Assembly (NCBI GenBank): GCA_021495925.1
Contig: JAKEKT010000052.1
Location: 1-64,000, forward strand
DNA length: 64,000 nt
Reading direction: 5' to 3'
Source: Diplodia intermedia
Taxonomy: Eukaryota > Ascomycota > Dothideomycetes > Botryosphaeriales > Botryosphaeriaceae
Part shown: positions 32,850 through 43,096 of the stretch, in pieces
Numbering within the stretch: the stretch's first letter is position 1
Layout of the letters: each line of letters begins with the position of its first letter
The notes under the pieces: model-generated
What the model was told of the DNA's origin: nothing
The model's input: the letters and a program-made list of their open reading frames with translations, nothing else
The model's database searches: none
Made by a program: the position numbers and the translations under genes

Positions 32850-34938
32850 CTAATTAAGACAGGCCGTCTCCCAGGAGGAACCATTGTCATCGTCCTCGCT
32901 ATCCATTTCATCTTCCGGGTTGCCTGCTGGAGTTGGCGTGACTGAGGACCGGTGAAGTGTTTCTGAGCCTACCAGGGTCTTGGGATTGCGCATCTTCAGC
33001 GTCGACGCCATTGTTGGTACCATCGTGGACGTTGTCGGTAGCATTGTCCGCAGTTTTCACTGCGCTGTTGCTCATGCCGTTGCTCTCGCTCTTGCCTGCC
33101 TCATCTGTGATATGGTAATAGAGTTGCAAAGCCCCTAAAGCTTAGTTCAAAAACCACTGTCCAAGCGAAGCATCCAAACCCGTACTTCCGGTATCCACAA
33201 GCACCGCACTACACTCCACATGCCCCATCCTCAACTCATCTACGTCCATCCCAGCACCGCCCCCATCCCTCACCGCCAGCAACACAGTCGGAAAAACGCA
33301 ATCGGGCGATACGATCATCTCGCTCGCAGCCAGCATGACGGCCCTCCCCGTCGGAATCAGATCCACCCACCTCTGCGTGCAGAGCGTCCGTTCCGTCTCC
33401 CACAGCACAACATGGACATCCCTCTCCCTCCCCTCCGCATCCCTCACCCGCAACAACATCACCAACTTCTCCTCGCCCTCCTCCTCCTCCGCCCCCTGCA
33501 CACACCACTTCCGCCACTTCCCAAACGCCCTCACCTCGACCTCGGACCACCACCCCCTCAAGCCCCCACACCTGCCCCCATCGTCTCTACACACAACAAA
33601 TTCATCCCGCAGATTGACCCTCCCCTGCAACTGCACCAGATACCGCGGCGCCCAGCTCCACGGCCCGGGCAAGCCCCTGGGCCCATGCATCGCCGCGACC
33701 AACGCGGCCTCGCGCGGCCTGCTCTCATAGATATGCCTCAACCCGTCCTCATACTCCCACGCGACATCCCACCTCAGCCCGAGCAGGGCGAAGAAGCCGC
33801 GGGCGTAGTCCTTCTCATTCCCGGTGCTGCGGTTCGAGCACGACAGCGCGACGTCGGCGAGATTGATGCCGAGCTCGCCGCCAGTGTCTTGCGTCTCGTG
33901 GACGGATCGCAGCCGGCCAAAGGTCTTGTGCATTTCGCCCCAGCGGGCGGGGTCGCGCGCGGCGCGGGCGGCGAGGGCGGGCAGGATGTCGGCGGCGACG
34001 TCGACGTACCCGCCGGCGGTGGCGACGACGGCGCGGCGCGCCAGCTTGATCTCCTGGTACGTCCACACGCGCGTCAGCCAGGCGCCGCGGTAGGCGAGGG
34101 GCAGCGCGTCGAGGACGACGACGGCGGCGGCGGAGCGGTAGACGGCGTCGAGGGTGTTGATGACGGCCGTCTTGAGGCGGGTGAGATCAAAACCACCACC
34201 ACCACCATCAGCACCACCAGTCGACTTCTTAGGAATCGCCAGCAGGTCCAGCCACACCCACTCGTACCCGCACCGCAGCGCGGGCTCCACGACGCGGTCG
34301 AAATGCGCCCTCTACATCCCCCTTCCGTCCTGCTCCAGCTTCTCGCCGCGAAACTCGAACCCCATCGTCTCGCCCCACACGTGCGACACGGCCGCATACC
34401 CTTCCGCCATGACCCGGAACCGTCCCTCGCGATCCACGCACAGCGCCCGGCGCTCCACCGCCGCCCTTTCCACCAGCGCTCGCGGCGGCCCCACAAACGT
34501 CGCCATCCCCCACGCCTCGCCCCTAATCCGCCTGACCTCCCTCCCCGCCCCCTCAATCCGCTCTCCCGCCGTCCCACCCCCCGGGATCCCCGCCTCCCTC
34601 ACAACACCATCCCACTGCCCGCGACACCTCTCCGGCAACGCCTCGTGCAGCCTTCCCGCCGCGAACACCGCGACGTCCGCGACGCCCACGGCCGCCATGG
34701 TCGCCGCGAATTCGCCCCAGCGCCGCCGCTTGCCCGGCGGCGGGTACCGCGTGCGCGGGCCGAGCGGGTAGAGCGGGCGGTGCGCGGGCGGCGGGAGGTT
34801 GTCGGGGGCGGCGGCGACGGCGGCGGCGGGCCAGTGGCGGAACTCGTTGAGAGAGGCTTGCAGAGCGCGCGCGTGGGCCCGATGCGGTTGGTGTGGAGGA
34901 TTGCCCGGATCGTGGCGCGGTGGGCTTGGGTGCGCCAT
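32850..34938 (-). pseudogene. HET (heterokaryon incompatibility) domain gene with one in-frame stop
   Basis: The minus strand from 34938 encodes a HET-domain protein: MAEGYAAVSHVWGETMGFEF carries the first HET motif, WVWLDLLAIPKKS the second, and GAWLTRVWTYQEIKLA the third. Between the first two, codon 34312-34314 is TAG where Trp (TGG) would fit; the frame is otherwise open on both sides, and no intron of usable length removes it. The large exon can end at TAA 33142-33144. Alternatively, two GT-AG introns (33135-33185 and 32927-32972) keep phase and append an acidic tail ending at 32850 (DEMDSEDDDNGSSW). HET proteins trigger incompatibility cell death. A single nonsense change makes this a likely pseudogene or null allele. 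The start is uncertain because the 5' end is Pro-rich low complexity. Confidence 0.72.
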
Positions 34939-34967
34939 TGGGCGGGGGTGGAGAGGTTTTCGTGCTG

Positions 34968-35003
34968 GGTGGTGGTGGTGGTGGTGGTGGTGGTGGTGGT
35001 GGT
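34968..35003. repeat. (GGT)12 microsatellite
   Basis: Uninterrupted GGT units just upstream of the HET gene start; a GGA-rich tract follows at about 35027-35054. Confidence 0.95.
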
Positions 35004-35933
35004 GTTGTCGACTTGCGTGGCTGGGGGAGGAGGAGGAGGAGGAGGAGGAGGAGGAAGAGGAGTCGCTTTTGTCGGAACACGGACCATGGTGGTGGTGGTG
35101 TGGGGTTTGGAACCGGAGCAGTCATGGGGGACGTTGTGGGGTGTGGCGTACCTTTTCGTACCCTTTATACATGACCCTCGCGACTTGCCTGCTTCGGGCG
35201 GATCTGGTGCGAGGTTGCCTGATTTGGAAACAATATTTCGGATTCGGGATGGTCGTCAGGTAGCTGTGACAGGGGATAGCGAAGAGATGCGCCAATCACG
35301 ACTCGAGGTCGGGCTGAGGCTGAACGCAAGGCTTTCTCTTGGCTACACTGATTCGTTAAATCTGTTGCAGCCAGGCAGCAGGCGTCTTGTCTGCCTTGCG
35401 CATGGGTTTTGGCCAAGATTCTGTTTCTGGTCTGGTATTGCGAGCTTCTTGTGGCTACTAAAGCGTGAATTCAGAGTCCGTGAGCTGCCTGTAAGTCCCT
35501 CTATACCTCATTAATGAGAATGACAAAGATACCTGTCGGAGAAAACACTCAGCATGCCTACCTTAAAGTAAATATACATACGTTCGGTTCACTTTGATGT
35601 ATTAGTGCCAGCTGATCCCAAAAGGTAGAAGCACATATCACAATATACCGGCAGCATGCATCACACATACATAAACAAAACCTTCTACGCCATCCGCATT
35701 CCAACTCCTTGAATAGAATCACATCTGTTTTGGCCTGAAGTAAGCAGCAGCCCTCCGGCAACAATCTTTTGGTTCGGCATCTTTCCAGAGTACCGTTTCC
35801 TTCCCAAGCTGGAAGCAAAAACAAGCAGCAAAATTGAGAGAGTGAATAGCGATTACCGAGCAACACAGCCCACTGTCGGAGTGGTCCGCAAAAGATCCTT
35901 CTCCTCGACTCCCGGGACACCGCTTCCACGGTT
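35004..35933. other. Intergenic region between HET gene and tyrosinase gene
   Basis: Contains a GGA tract (about 35027-35054) and the promoter region of the HET gene. No gene was recognised. Confidence 0.5.
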
Positions 35934-38478
35934 TTAAGCGGCAACCGGATCGCCCGACGCCGGGCGACCATCCATGACCTCGGGGAAGAAGAGCGGCTCG
36001 CGGAACTCGGGGATCGGTTCGTCGGGACGCAGCACCGAGACCGTTGCGCTGACACTGATCTTCAAGCCGCCGGGGACCTGACCCGGGTCCGTCTTGGTTT
36101 GGTTGACCTATCACAGTCACACGGACGTCAGCGATCGACCTCTCCCTCTCCACACTTACCGGGGGACGGGAAGAAACAAGCCAACAGGAGCCCCGGCGGC
36201 AAACAAAAACAAAGGGATGGAACAAGAAAAAAAAAGAAGAGGAACACCACTCACATCCGCAACCCTCCACACCAACGCCCGGCGCAGGAACGGCACCACG
36301 TCGTCGGGCGCCAGCCCGCCCAGCTGGCCGTCCTCGACGTAGTCCAGCAGGATGGGCGTGATGGCCGTGGTGCCGGTGACGCGCAGGCCCTCGTCGGCCT
36401 GCAGCGCGCAGTTGTCGCACGCGTCGCGCGGCGCGGCGAAGACGTGCGTCATGCCCGCGAGCGTGGGCTCGGCCTGCCACGAGACGGGCCCGTCGCCCGC
36501 CTCGCTCGTGTCGGCGGCGGCCGTGGGGCCGATGAAGAAGAAGATTGTGAAGGCCCCGTCGAGGGCGTCTCTGGCGGGAAACGAACAAACAATCAGTGTT
36601 TGGAGGAATAAGGGGAGGGAGATGGGAGAGACGATGGGGACGAAACGTACTTGTTCACTTCGGAGTCGATGTACCACTGCAGCACCAGCCTGCTGCCCTG
36701 CGGCTCGCCCGCCAGGATCTCGTCTCCGCGCGGGAACGACTGCACATTCGCAGCAGCGCCAGCGCTCTCAGCCGCCGCCGCCTCCGTGCCAGCACTCGCA
36801 CTAGGCGTCGGCCTCACGCCGCCGGCGCCGCCGCCGGTGATGGCATTCACGGCCTGGTCCTTGACCTCGAGCACCTTCTGCTGGACCAGGTTCAGGGCCT
36901 GCATGGGCTTCTGGACCGCCGCGGCCGCCGTCGCCGCGGCCGTGTAGCGGAAGACCTGGGCGCCGCGCACGTCGACGGGCAGCATCTCCTGGGGCGGCGC
37001 GGGGTTCTGCGCGCCGCCCTGGCGCGACTGCCGCTGCAGGCTCCAGCGGTAGCCGGCGTCGAAGCGCGCGAGCACCTGCTTGCGGTCCGTCGCGCCCGCG
37101 ATGTCGGCGTACGTGTAGCCGAAGCTGGTGACGTCGCGCGAGTCGGTGCTGTTCCAGAATTGCTGGCTGTCTTTGCGGAACGGGTACAGGTTGCTGGACG
37201 CGTTGGGGGTGCCGGTCGTCGGCGTGAAGTCGTCGTGGAGGGCCTGCCAGACGGCGAAGATGCGGTCGATGTTGCTGCGGGGGTGTTAGTGGTTGGGTTC
37301 TCGACAACAACGAGACCGTGACTTACCAGTGATGGAACCAAAACACCGGGTCAAAGGCCGCGATGGGGACGCGAGACATGTGCCCCGCGCCGCCAATCAG
37401 CACATGATAGGCGCCGTGGAAGCTCTCCAACGAGCCATTCGGCGCGTTCGCCCCCTTGCCCGTGCTGCTCGGCACCGCCGTCGCAAAGTTGCCATAGTCC
37501 GCGTACGGCGCCAGCTCGATCAGGTCCAGCAGCGTCTGCACCTCGGGCTCGCGATCCTTGTTCAGCGCGGCGTCCAGCTCGGCGAAGTCGTCGGCCTCGC
37601 CCGTCCTGCCCGCCTTCGGGTGGCGCGCGGTGCGGCGCTGCGACAGGTAGTGGCCGCCGCCCTCGGCCTGCACCTGCTGCTCCAGCACCTGCCACTCCTC
37701 GGGCGCGACGCTGTGCGACTGCGGGAAGTCGAAGTTCTTGAGCGGGTTGTCCATGGCCACCAGCCGCGTCTCCGTCTGCTCGTCGCCCGGCCGGTACACC
37801 ATCAGCTTGTCCTCCTTCAGCACCGACGGCAGCCGGAAGTCGTACGCGAACGACGTCTTGCGCCCCGCGAAGACGCCCGGGAACACGGTCGTCTTGGCCT
37901 CGCGCGCGTGCAGGTAGTCCCAGTACGGCAGCCGGAAGCGTCGGGCCGCGTCGCGGTATTTGGGGTCTTTGAACTCGCCGGCGATGCGCGACATGGTGTT
38001 GTAGATTGTTTGCTTTTTTGGGGTGAAAGGGGGGTTTTGTCAGCAAGGCTTCTGGGTTCATGCTGGTCAGGGTCCAATTGAGGGGCTTTACCTCGTACAT
38101 GGCCAAGTATGGCCGGTGCCAGGTCGGGAAGAGGATGGAGCCGTGCGTGCAGTAGCCGCCTTGGTCACGCTTCTCGCCTTTGACCCCGTCCCAATCCCGC
38201 TTGGGGAGGCCGTGGATGCCTGCCATGTGTTAATGCTTTTTCCCCTCCTCTTGGCTGTTTTTTACGGGATGCAACTGACCGGAAACTTGGAAGTAGCCCA
38301 TCTTGTCCTGGTGGGCTCCTTCGTCCTTCTGAAGGCTTTCGAGAGCAAGCAAGAAGAGATTGAACATGTCAGGCTCGTTCAACACGAGATCATCGATTTC
38401 ACGACGAGGCTGGATGCCTGAGATGCCGTGGAGGCCAATGACGACGCCATCGGTTTGAGCCTGGGCAAGTGAACCCAT
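35934..38478 (-). CDS. Tyrosinase (type-3 copper, polyphenol oxidase)
   Basis: Six minus-strand exons: 38280-38478, 38092-38219, 37327-38012, 36651-37274, 36255-36570 and 35934-36107, 708 residues. Copper-A ligands are His69 (GIHGLPKRDW), His92 and His101 in YCTHGSILFPTWHRPY; Cys90-x-His92 is the spacing of the fungal thioether bridge. Copper-B ligands are His308, His312 (FHGAYHVLIGG) and His336 in FWFHHCNIDR, whose HHC codon spans an intron. The enzyme oxidises monophenols to o-quinones, as in melanin formation. No signal peptide is seen, as in cytosolic melO/MelC2-type fungal enzymes. The C-terminal extension, removed in maturation in this family, contains an unusual Ala/Gly-rich insert (about residues 440-510). 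The ATG at 38478 was preferred over 38595 because MGSLAQAQTDGVVIGLHG matches the family start. Confidence 0.93.
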
Positions 38479-39570
38479 TGTGAGTTGGGGCTGAGGGCGA
38501 ATGTGTGTTTGATGTTGATGGAGTCCAATTGAGGCGGGAGGCAGATGCCGTCTGCAATTGAAGCTAGATGGCAGCTCTTTTGTAGGCGTCTGCATGTACC
38601 CCGCTCAGCTCCTTTGAAAGCAGGTCAAGCCATCTCAGCTGGCCCTAAGTCTTAGGTCCCGCCGCGCGTACCCGCATGCACAGCGGTAAGCCGCTTTGAG
38701 CTTCGGACGCATTAGGCGGAGAGTCTATACTGCGTGGGAGAGCGGTAAGTATCATGAAACACCTGTTACGTCGCACGATGGAGCTCAGTCATCGCAGGCT
38801 GGCGTTGGGTGGCTGGCTGACTGTGTTACGGCCCGGCTGGCCATGGGAGGATCGAGCCGCCTTCCCCGCAAGCGGCCGCAGTAGAGGGCTTGGGAGCGCG
38901 GGGAACCAGCAAAAACAAAACATGTGATTTCCCGCATCTTGGAGCTGAGATGGACCAGAACCTCTTTATTTTGTTTTTGTTCGGAATCTTAGTTAGGGCC
39001 GTGTGGGGTCTAAACAAGCTCAGCCAATGACGTCGGATCAGCGTCACATGGCGGTTCGCAACATCTAATCGTATTGGATCCCTACCTCTCTAGACGACGC
39101 CACAGAAAGGCAGATGATTCGTCGACTCTACACACCAAATTACACAGATTAGCTTACATGTGTCCCGTACGTCCTTCCTGGCGCCTTTCTTCGTTAGTCG
39201 CGCATAGCTGAGATACGGCTTGGTAACTTCCCCGATTGGGAATAGCGCATTACTAGTCCATGCCTCGCGAGCCTCGCTGGGTATTCTCACCACTATCCCA
39301 CCATCATGGTTGACAGTCGTGTTCTGTACTCCAAGGAGATGGTTACTCGCTTGAATGACGGTATCTATGCGTGGAGACGTTGATGAACGAAGCAAGTTAC
39401 AAGTATCGGCACCGAAAGTGACCCATCCAAAATTGACATTCCCTTTTCATCAATGGGCGAGAAATATGATCAAAATCCAGAGCATATATGAAATTCTTGG
39501 CTTATCTGACTTCTGCATTCTGATAACCTTGATACGCCTCGGTACTGGAAGCATATGAGCTCCCTGAAAC
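38479..39570. other. Intergenic region
   Basis: About 1.1 kb. The part 39090-39560 is AT-richer; a minus-strand 101-codon frame there (39090-39395) has no recognisable domain and may be a relic. No other feature was seen. Confidence 0.45.
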
Positions 39571-40560
39571 TCAAGCAGACCTCGCACGGCTTCTCAAGTC
39601 GGTGTGATTGAAGTAGAAGGGTAGCTCCACTCTCTCAGAGTCCAAAATCAAGTGCTTGTAAACATTCCAGTGTTTGTCCGTTACCTCACGAGCCTTTTCC
39701 CGAAATTTGCTGTTGCTTTCACCGGCGTAAACACTGGCGCAGAAAGCCCACAAGCAGTTCCTGATAAGAGCCACATGGTCATACCAGCCAACGATCTTCA
39801 GCTCTCCGCTGAAGCGAAGCTGTAACAGGAGGTCCACGAAATCGGAAAGCTGCCGACTTTCGTCCCCGTAGGGCAACGCGGAATAATGGTGAGTGAAGTA
39901 GTCGAGATGGCGTATCTTGCCGATCAGCTGGCGGATTGGTAGAGAGCCGTCGTCGATATTGGACTGGTGATAGCAGAGGCATACGCGGAAGTGAAGCCTG
40001 TCAAATAGCAAGGATTGAAACTCTGATCGAACCTGGCGTGAGACCTCACCCAGGCGGCATCTGGCAAAGTTCTCCCTGAGTTTGCTGATACGCTCAACCT
40101 CGCCCTGGTCCTTGATTTCAACGTCATCAGATTCATCTTCGTCTTCGGAGGCACCGTTGATTTTCTCGCCTTTGTCACGATTACCTCCGAACCAGCAAGT
40201 GTACTTCCTATAGCAGTCTGACTCTGGAGTTAAGGTGATGGGAGTATCAGGTGTCGTAGCCATAGTGTCGATGACGGCCTCGTAGATCATGTTGCGGAGT
40301 TCAGCCGACAAGGCCATGAAGTTAAAGACGTCACGGCCGGAACGACGAGATGGAACGCCCTGGAGATCTCCCGTCGACGAAGGAGGATTGTCGGCACCAG
40401 AGACCTTGGTGACGGCTTCGCCGGGTGAGAAAGGAGCTTCCATGTCGCCTGCGCTGATGGTGGTTGACGCCGTGGTGAGGCCAGACTCTTGATCAAGCGA
40501 AGACGGTGACGCAGAGTGAGGCGGCGGGTCGCCGACCTCTTGCGCCTGACTGCGCTCCAT
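39571..40560 (-). CDS. 2EXR/F-box-like hypothetical protein
   Basis: Single exon, 329 residues from the ATG at 40560. The first ~100 residues are Ser/Pro-rich. Then NFMALSAELRNMIYEAVID matches the LPxELRxxIYE opening that starts many fungal F-box-like and 2EXR-type proteins. An acidic insert (SEDEDESDDVEIKD) and a mixed alpha/beta region with LGEVSRQVRSEFQSLLF follow, typical of this large poorly characterised family. The function is unknown. The frame stays open upstream to 40752, but that extension looks like translated leader, so the later ATG, with a good context, was chosen. Confidence 0.78.
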   Translation of the reverse strand: MERSQAQEVGDPPPHSASPSSLDQESGLTTASTTISAGDMEAPFSPGEAVTKVSGADNPPSSTGDLQGVPSRRSGRDVFNFMALSAELRNMIYEAVIDTMATTPDTPITLTPESDCYRKYTCWFGGNRDKGEKINGASEDEDESDDVEIKDQGEVERISKLRENFARCRLGEVSRQVRSEFQSLLFDRLHFRVCLCYHQSNIDDGSLPIRQLIGKIRHLDYFTHHYSALPYGDESRQLSDFVDLLLQLRFSGELKIVGWYDHVALIRNCLWAFCASVYAGESNSKFREKAREVTDKHWNVYKHLILDSERVELPFYFNHTDLRSRARSA

Positions 40561-41214
40561 GCTATTGAAACAGTGAGTGAGATGCAGTTTGGAAGTGGAA
40601 GGAAGGGTGACGAACGTGAAGGGTAGCAGTGGACACTGCAAGCCTGCACGTTGAATGAGCTGCTCAAGCCGACGGAGGTGTTGAGGAAAAAGAGCAGTGG
40701 AAGTGCGAAGAGCGGCTTTTATGCTTTCTTGCCGGCAGTTTCTGGAAGGCACGGCATGCGCGACCGCCGGGCACCGGTTGCGTCACGTGCGTCGACCTGT
40801 TGCCGTCGAGGACGTAGGTAGTTGAAGCAGACAACTAGACAAAGATGACAGATCCAACCTCGTACATTGTAGAACGCGGACCCGAAACTGAGAAGGACCT
40901 TTTCACCAGCTCCCAGCCTCCTGCTGGGATCGACCTTGCTCTCGAACCCTACAGCCTGGCAAGAAGTGCTGCAGCGATCATGATATCAAGACACATTACA
41001 AGTCGATTCCCGACAACACCAAGGCGGCTATCCGTTCATGATTTTTATTTCTTAGTTACTCATCTCTAAACCAATTGAATCATTTATCAGTGAAAGTGTC
41101 GCCGGTGAATCACGCCTGATGGAAAGAATAAAGTAGTTCCAAAGCCACGAAGCCGTAGCCAGAAAAGCAGCTGCCCATATCCATTCCCCACCCCAGTCAT
41201 CCCGTGAAGTCCTA
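40561..41214. other. Intergenic stretch
   Basis: Promoter of the 2EXR-like gene and 3' flank of the next gene. A 74-codon plus-strand frame at 40845 has no support. Confidence 0.45.
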
Positions 41215-42151
41215 TCACCATATACCGGACCTCCTCTCCCACATCCTCTCTTCACGAGCTCGCATCGCACGCAGGAGGTGACGAGCTCCTACGCAACAGT
41301 CAGCACTTCCCTCCCACACTAGCAGCAAAAAGCGGGAACTCCGTATACTCACCCACAGCGACCCCGGGGCCCTCTTCCCGCGCGAAGCGCTGCGCGTCCT
41401 CGGCGAACCGGTCGATCCGATACAGGTACGCCGCTCCGAAGGCGATATCCACCGCTGTCGTTTCCAGCGTGTAGCCTTGCTCCACCTGGCGCAGCACGCT
41501 TTGCACCTGCTCGACGAACGCGTCCTCGCGCCTGGACGCCTGCCCGGACCTTTCCGGCAAGGCGTCATCGTGCGTCCTCAGCGTGATTTCATCTTCGGCG
41601 GCAGCCGTGTCTGTAGAGAGCACGCACTCGTCAGTGTTTCCGTTCGAAGGGGGAAGTTTATATATGTGTGTGTGTGTGTGTCATATCAATAGTGCTGCTG
41701 CTGTGATGGCTACTTACCAGCGGCGGACCGCCTGCTGCCGGGCTGCAGCGAGCTGGCGGACTGAGAAACGCCGCTTCGGTGCGGTAGGTTACGCGTTTCC
41801 CATTCTTCTTCTGCTTTGTGCCGGCCGAACATGGGAGCCGCCTCTCGATACAACCTGAACCGGCGCGGCAGCATCTGATCTTGGTCGTCAAGAGAGCTAC
41901 GACCGAGGCGGCGCTGCTCACGCACAACAGGGTCGACGTGACCTCGGCGCGGCTTTGGTTTCCTTCTTTTCTTCCGTTTTCCTCCAGCGGGCTGCTGTCT
42001 CTGTTCTGCATCTCCAGCCGGGAGGCCTTCGATTGGGCCGCCGGGACTGAAGTCAGGCAGGCGACCGCGCAAGGGTAGATCTAGAGAGCCCCACGGCGCG
42101 CTCTCATGCGCTTCGCCGGCCGTGTGTCTCAGAGCGGGAGCGGGAGCGGGA

Positions 42152-42184
<33 letters not shown>

Positions 42185-42393
42185 TTGGGTCCAAGCTGTT
42201 GGCGACCGCGGTAAGGCAGGTCAAAGTGCATTTGCGTCGCCGCAGCGGCGCTGGCCGGGCCTCCGAAAGCAGCGGCGGCAGGGTTGACTCCAGGATCGGG
42301 CGGACGAGTGCGGTGCGGCAGGCCGTAAAAGTGCGGTGGCTCCCTCGCGGCATCGTCGCCGGGGCCGCCTCTGCCCGTGGGTTGACCGGCCAT
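41215..42393 (-). CDS. Unknown protein with repeated LP-x-R motifs and poly-Ala
   Basis: Three minus-strand exons (41718-42393, 41353-41610, 41215-41288) give 335 residues; donors GTAAGT and GTGAGT, acceptors ACAG and GTAG, phases agree. The first exon is Pro/Ala/Gly/Arg-rich with a poly-Ala run. Four short motifs recur: GLPHRT, DLPYRG, DLPLRG and NLPHRS. A strongly basic segment (KRKKRRKPKPRRGH) could be a nuclear localisation signal. Exon 2 holds a more globular helical part (FVEQVQSVLRQVEQGYTLETTAVDIAFG). No known domain was recognised. The last intron is supported only by splice signals; reading through would end the protein eleven codons after its coding start. Confidence 0.68.
42152..42182. 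repeat. GGC tract encoding poly-Ala
   Basis: About ten consecutive GGC units on the plus strand; on the minus strand they encode the poly-Ala run of the LP-x-R protein. Confidence 0.9.
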
Positions 42394-43096
42394 GGGTGGT
42401 TGAGGTTGTTGGCTGGTCTTGGTGCGCGGTGTGAAGCAAGACCGAGGGTTGAGTTGTTGGATGGTTGTTTTATGGGAGGAGCGAGCGTGTGGTGGGCTCG
42501 TAGGGGCACATTATTGGCGTTGCAAGTCTCGTGAAGCCTATCAACGTTCGGCAGTGTCGGGTGTTTATGTGGGGCAGTTACAAGAGGAAGTTGCGACCTA
42601 GATGGTGTACTGCACCGCGCCATTGCGCCAAGTTTCGCAGAAATTCCCGCCGGTGACGAATTTGAGCAACCTTCTTACATTTCCCGCACTGGAAAAGTAC
42701 TTCTCGGATGATCAAACACATTTCTTTTCCTCGTATCACAGCAGGTAACAGAGGAAATTGGTCCGCTCGCATCTACCCTACATTACACAAGTCTACCTAA
42801 GAATTGGCAGCGTCGTCGATTGGATCACTCTGAGCAGTGTGGTAAGGAATTGTCGAAGACAATTTGCATCGTGGAATATTGTTCACTTGTGGAAAAGTAT
42901 TCGAGAGAGTAATCAATTGAACGCATATCACACTATAACACGTTGACACAGCGCAGTTTGATCATTATACTTCATTAATTGAACTACCTAGGCGATAATG
43001 GGTATTACAACTACTAAGCCTAAGGCACCTTCCCCTTCAATCGTCCGTAGCAAACTCGTACAGTCGTCATAACTTCATGAGGTCAAAGTGATGCGT
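42394..43096. other. Intergenic region, AT-rich on the right
   Basis: The first 350 bases are the likely promoter of the LP-x-R gene. The part 42760-43080 is AT-rich with a small AATTGTC/GACAATT hairpin (about 42849-42865). No gene was seen. Confidence 0.5.

Noticed and set aside
33220..35514. 764-codon plus-strand frame over the HET gene
   Set aside because: Pro/Arg/His-rich composition typical of antisense translation; HET motifs are on the minus strand.
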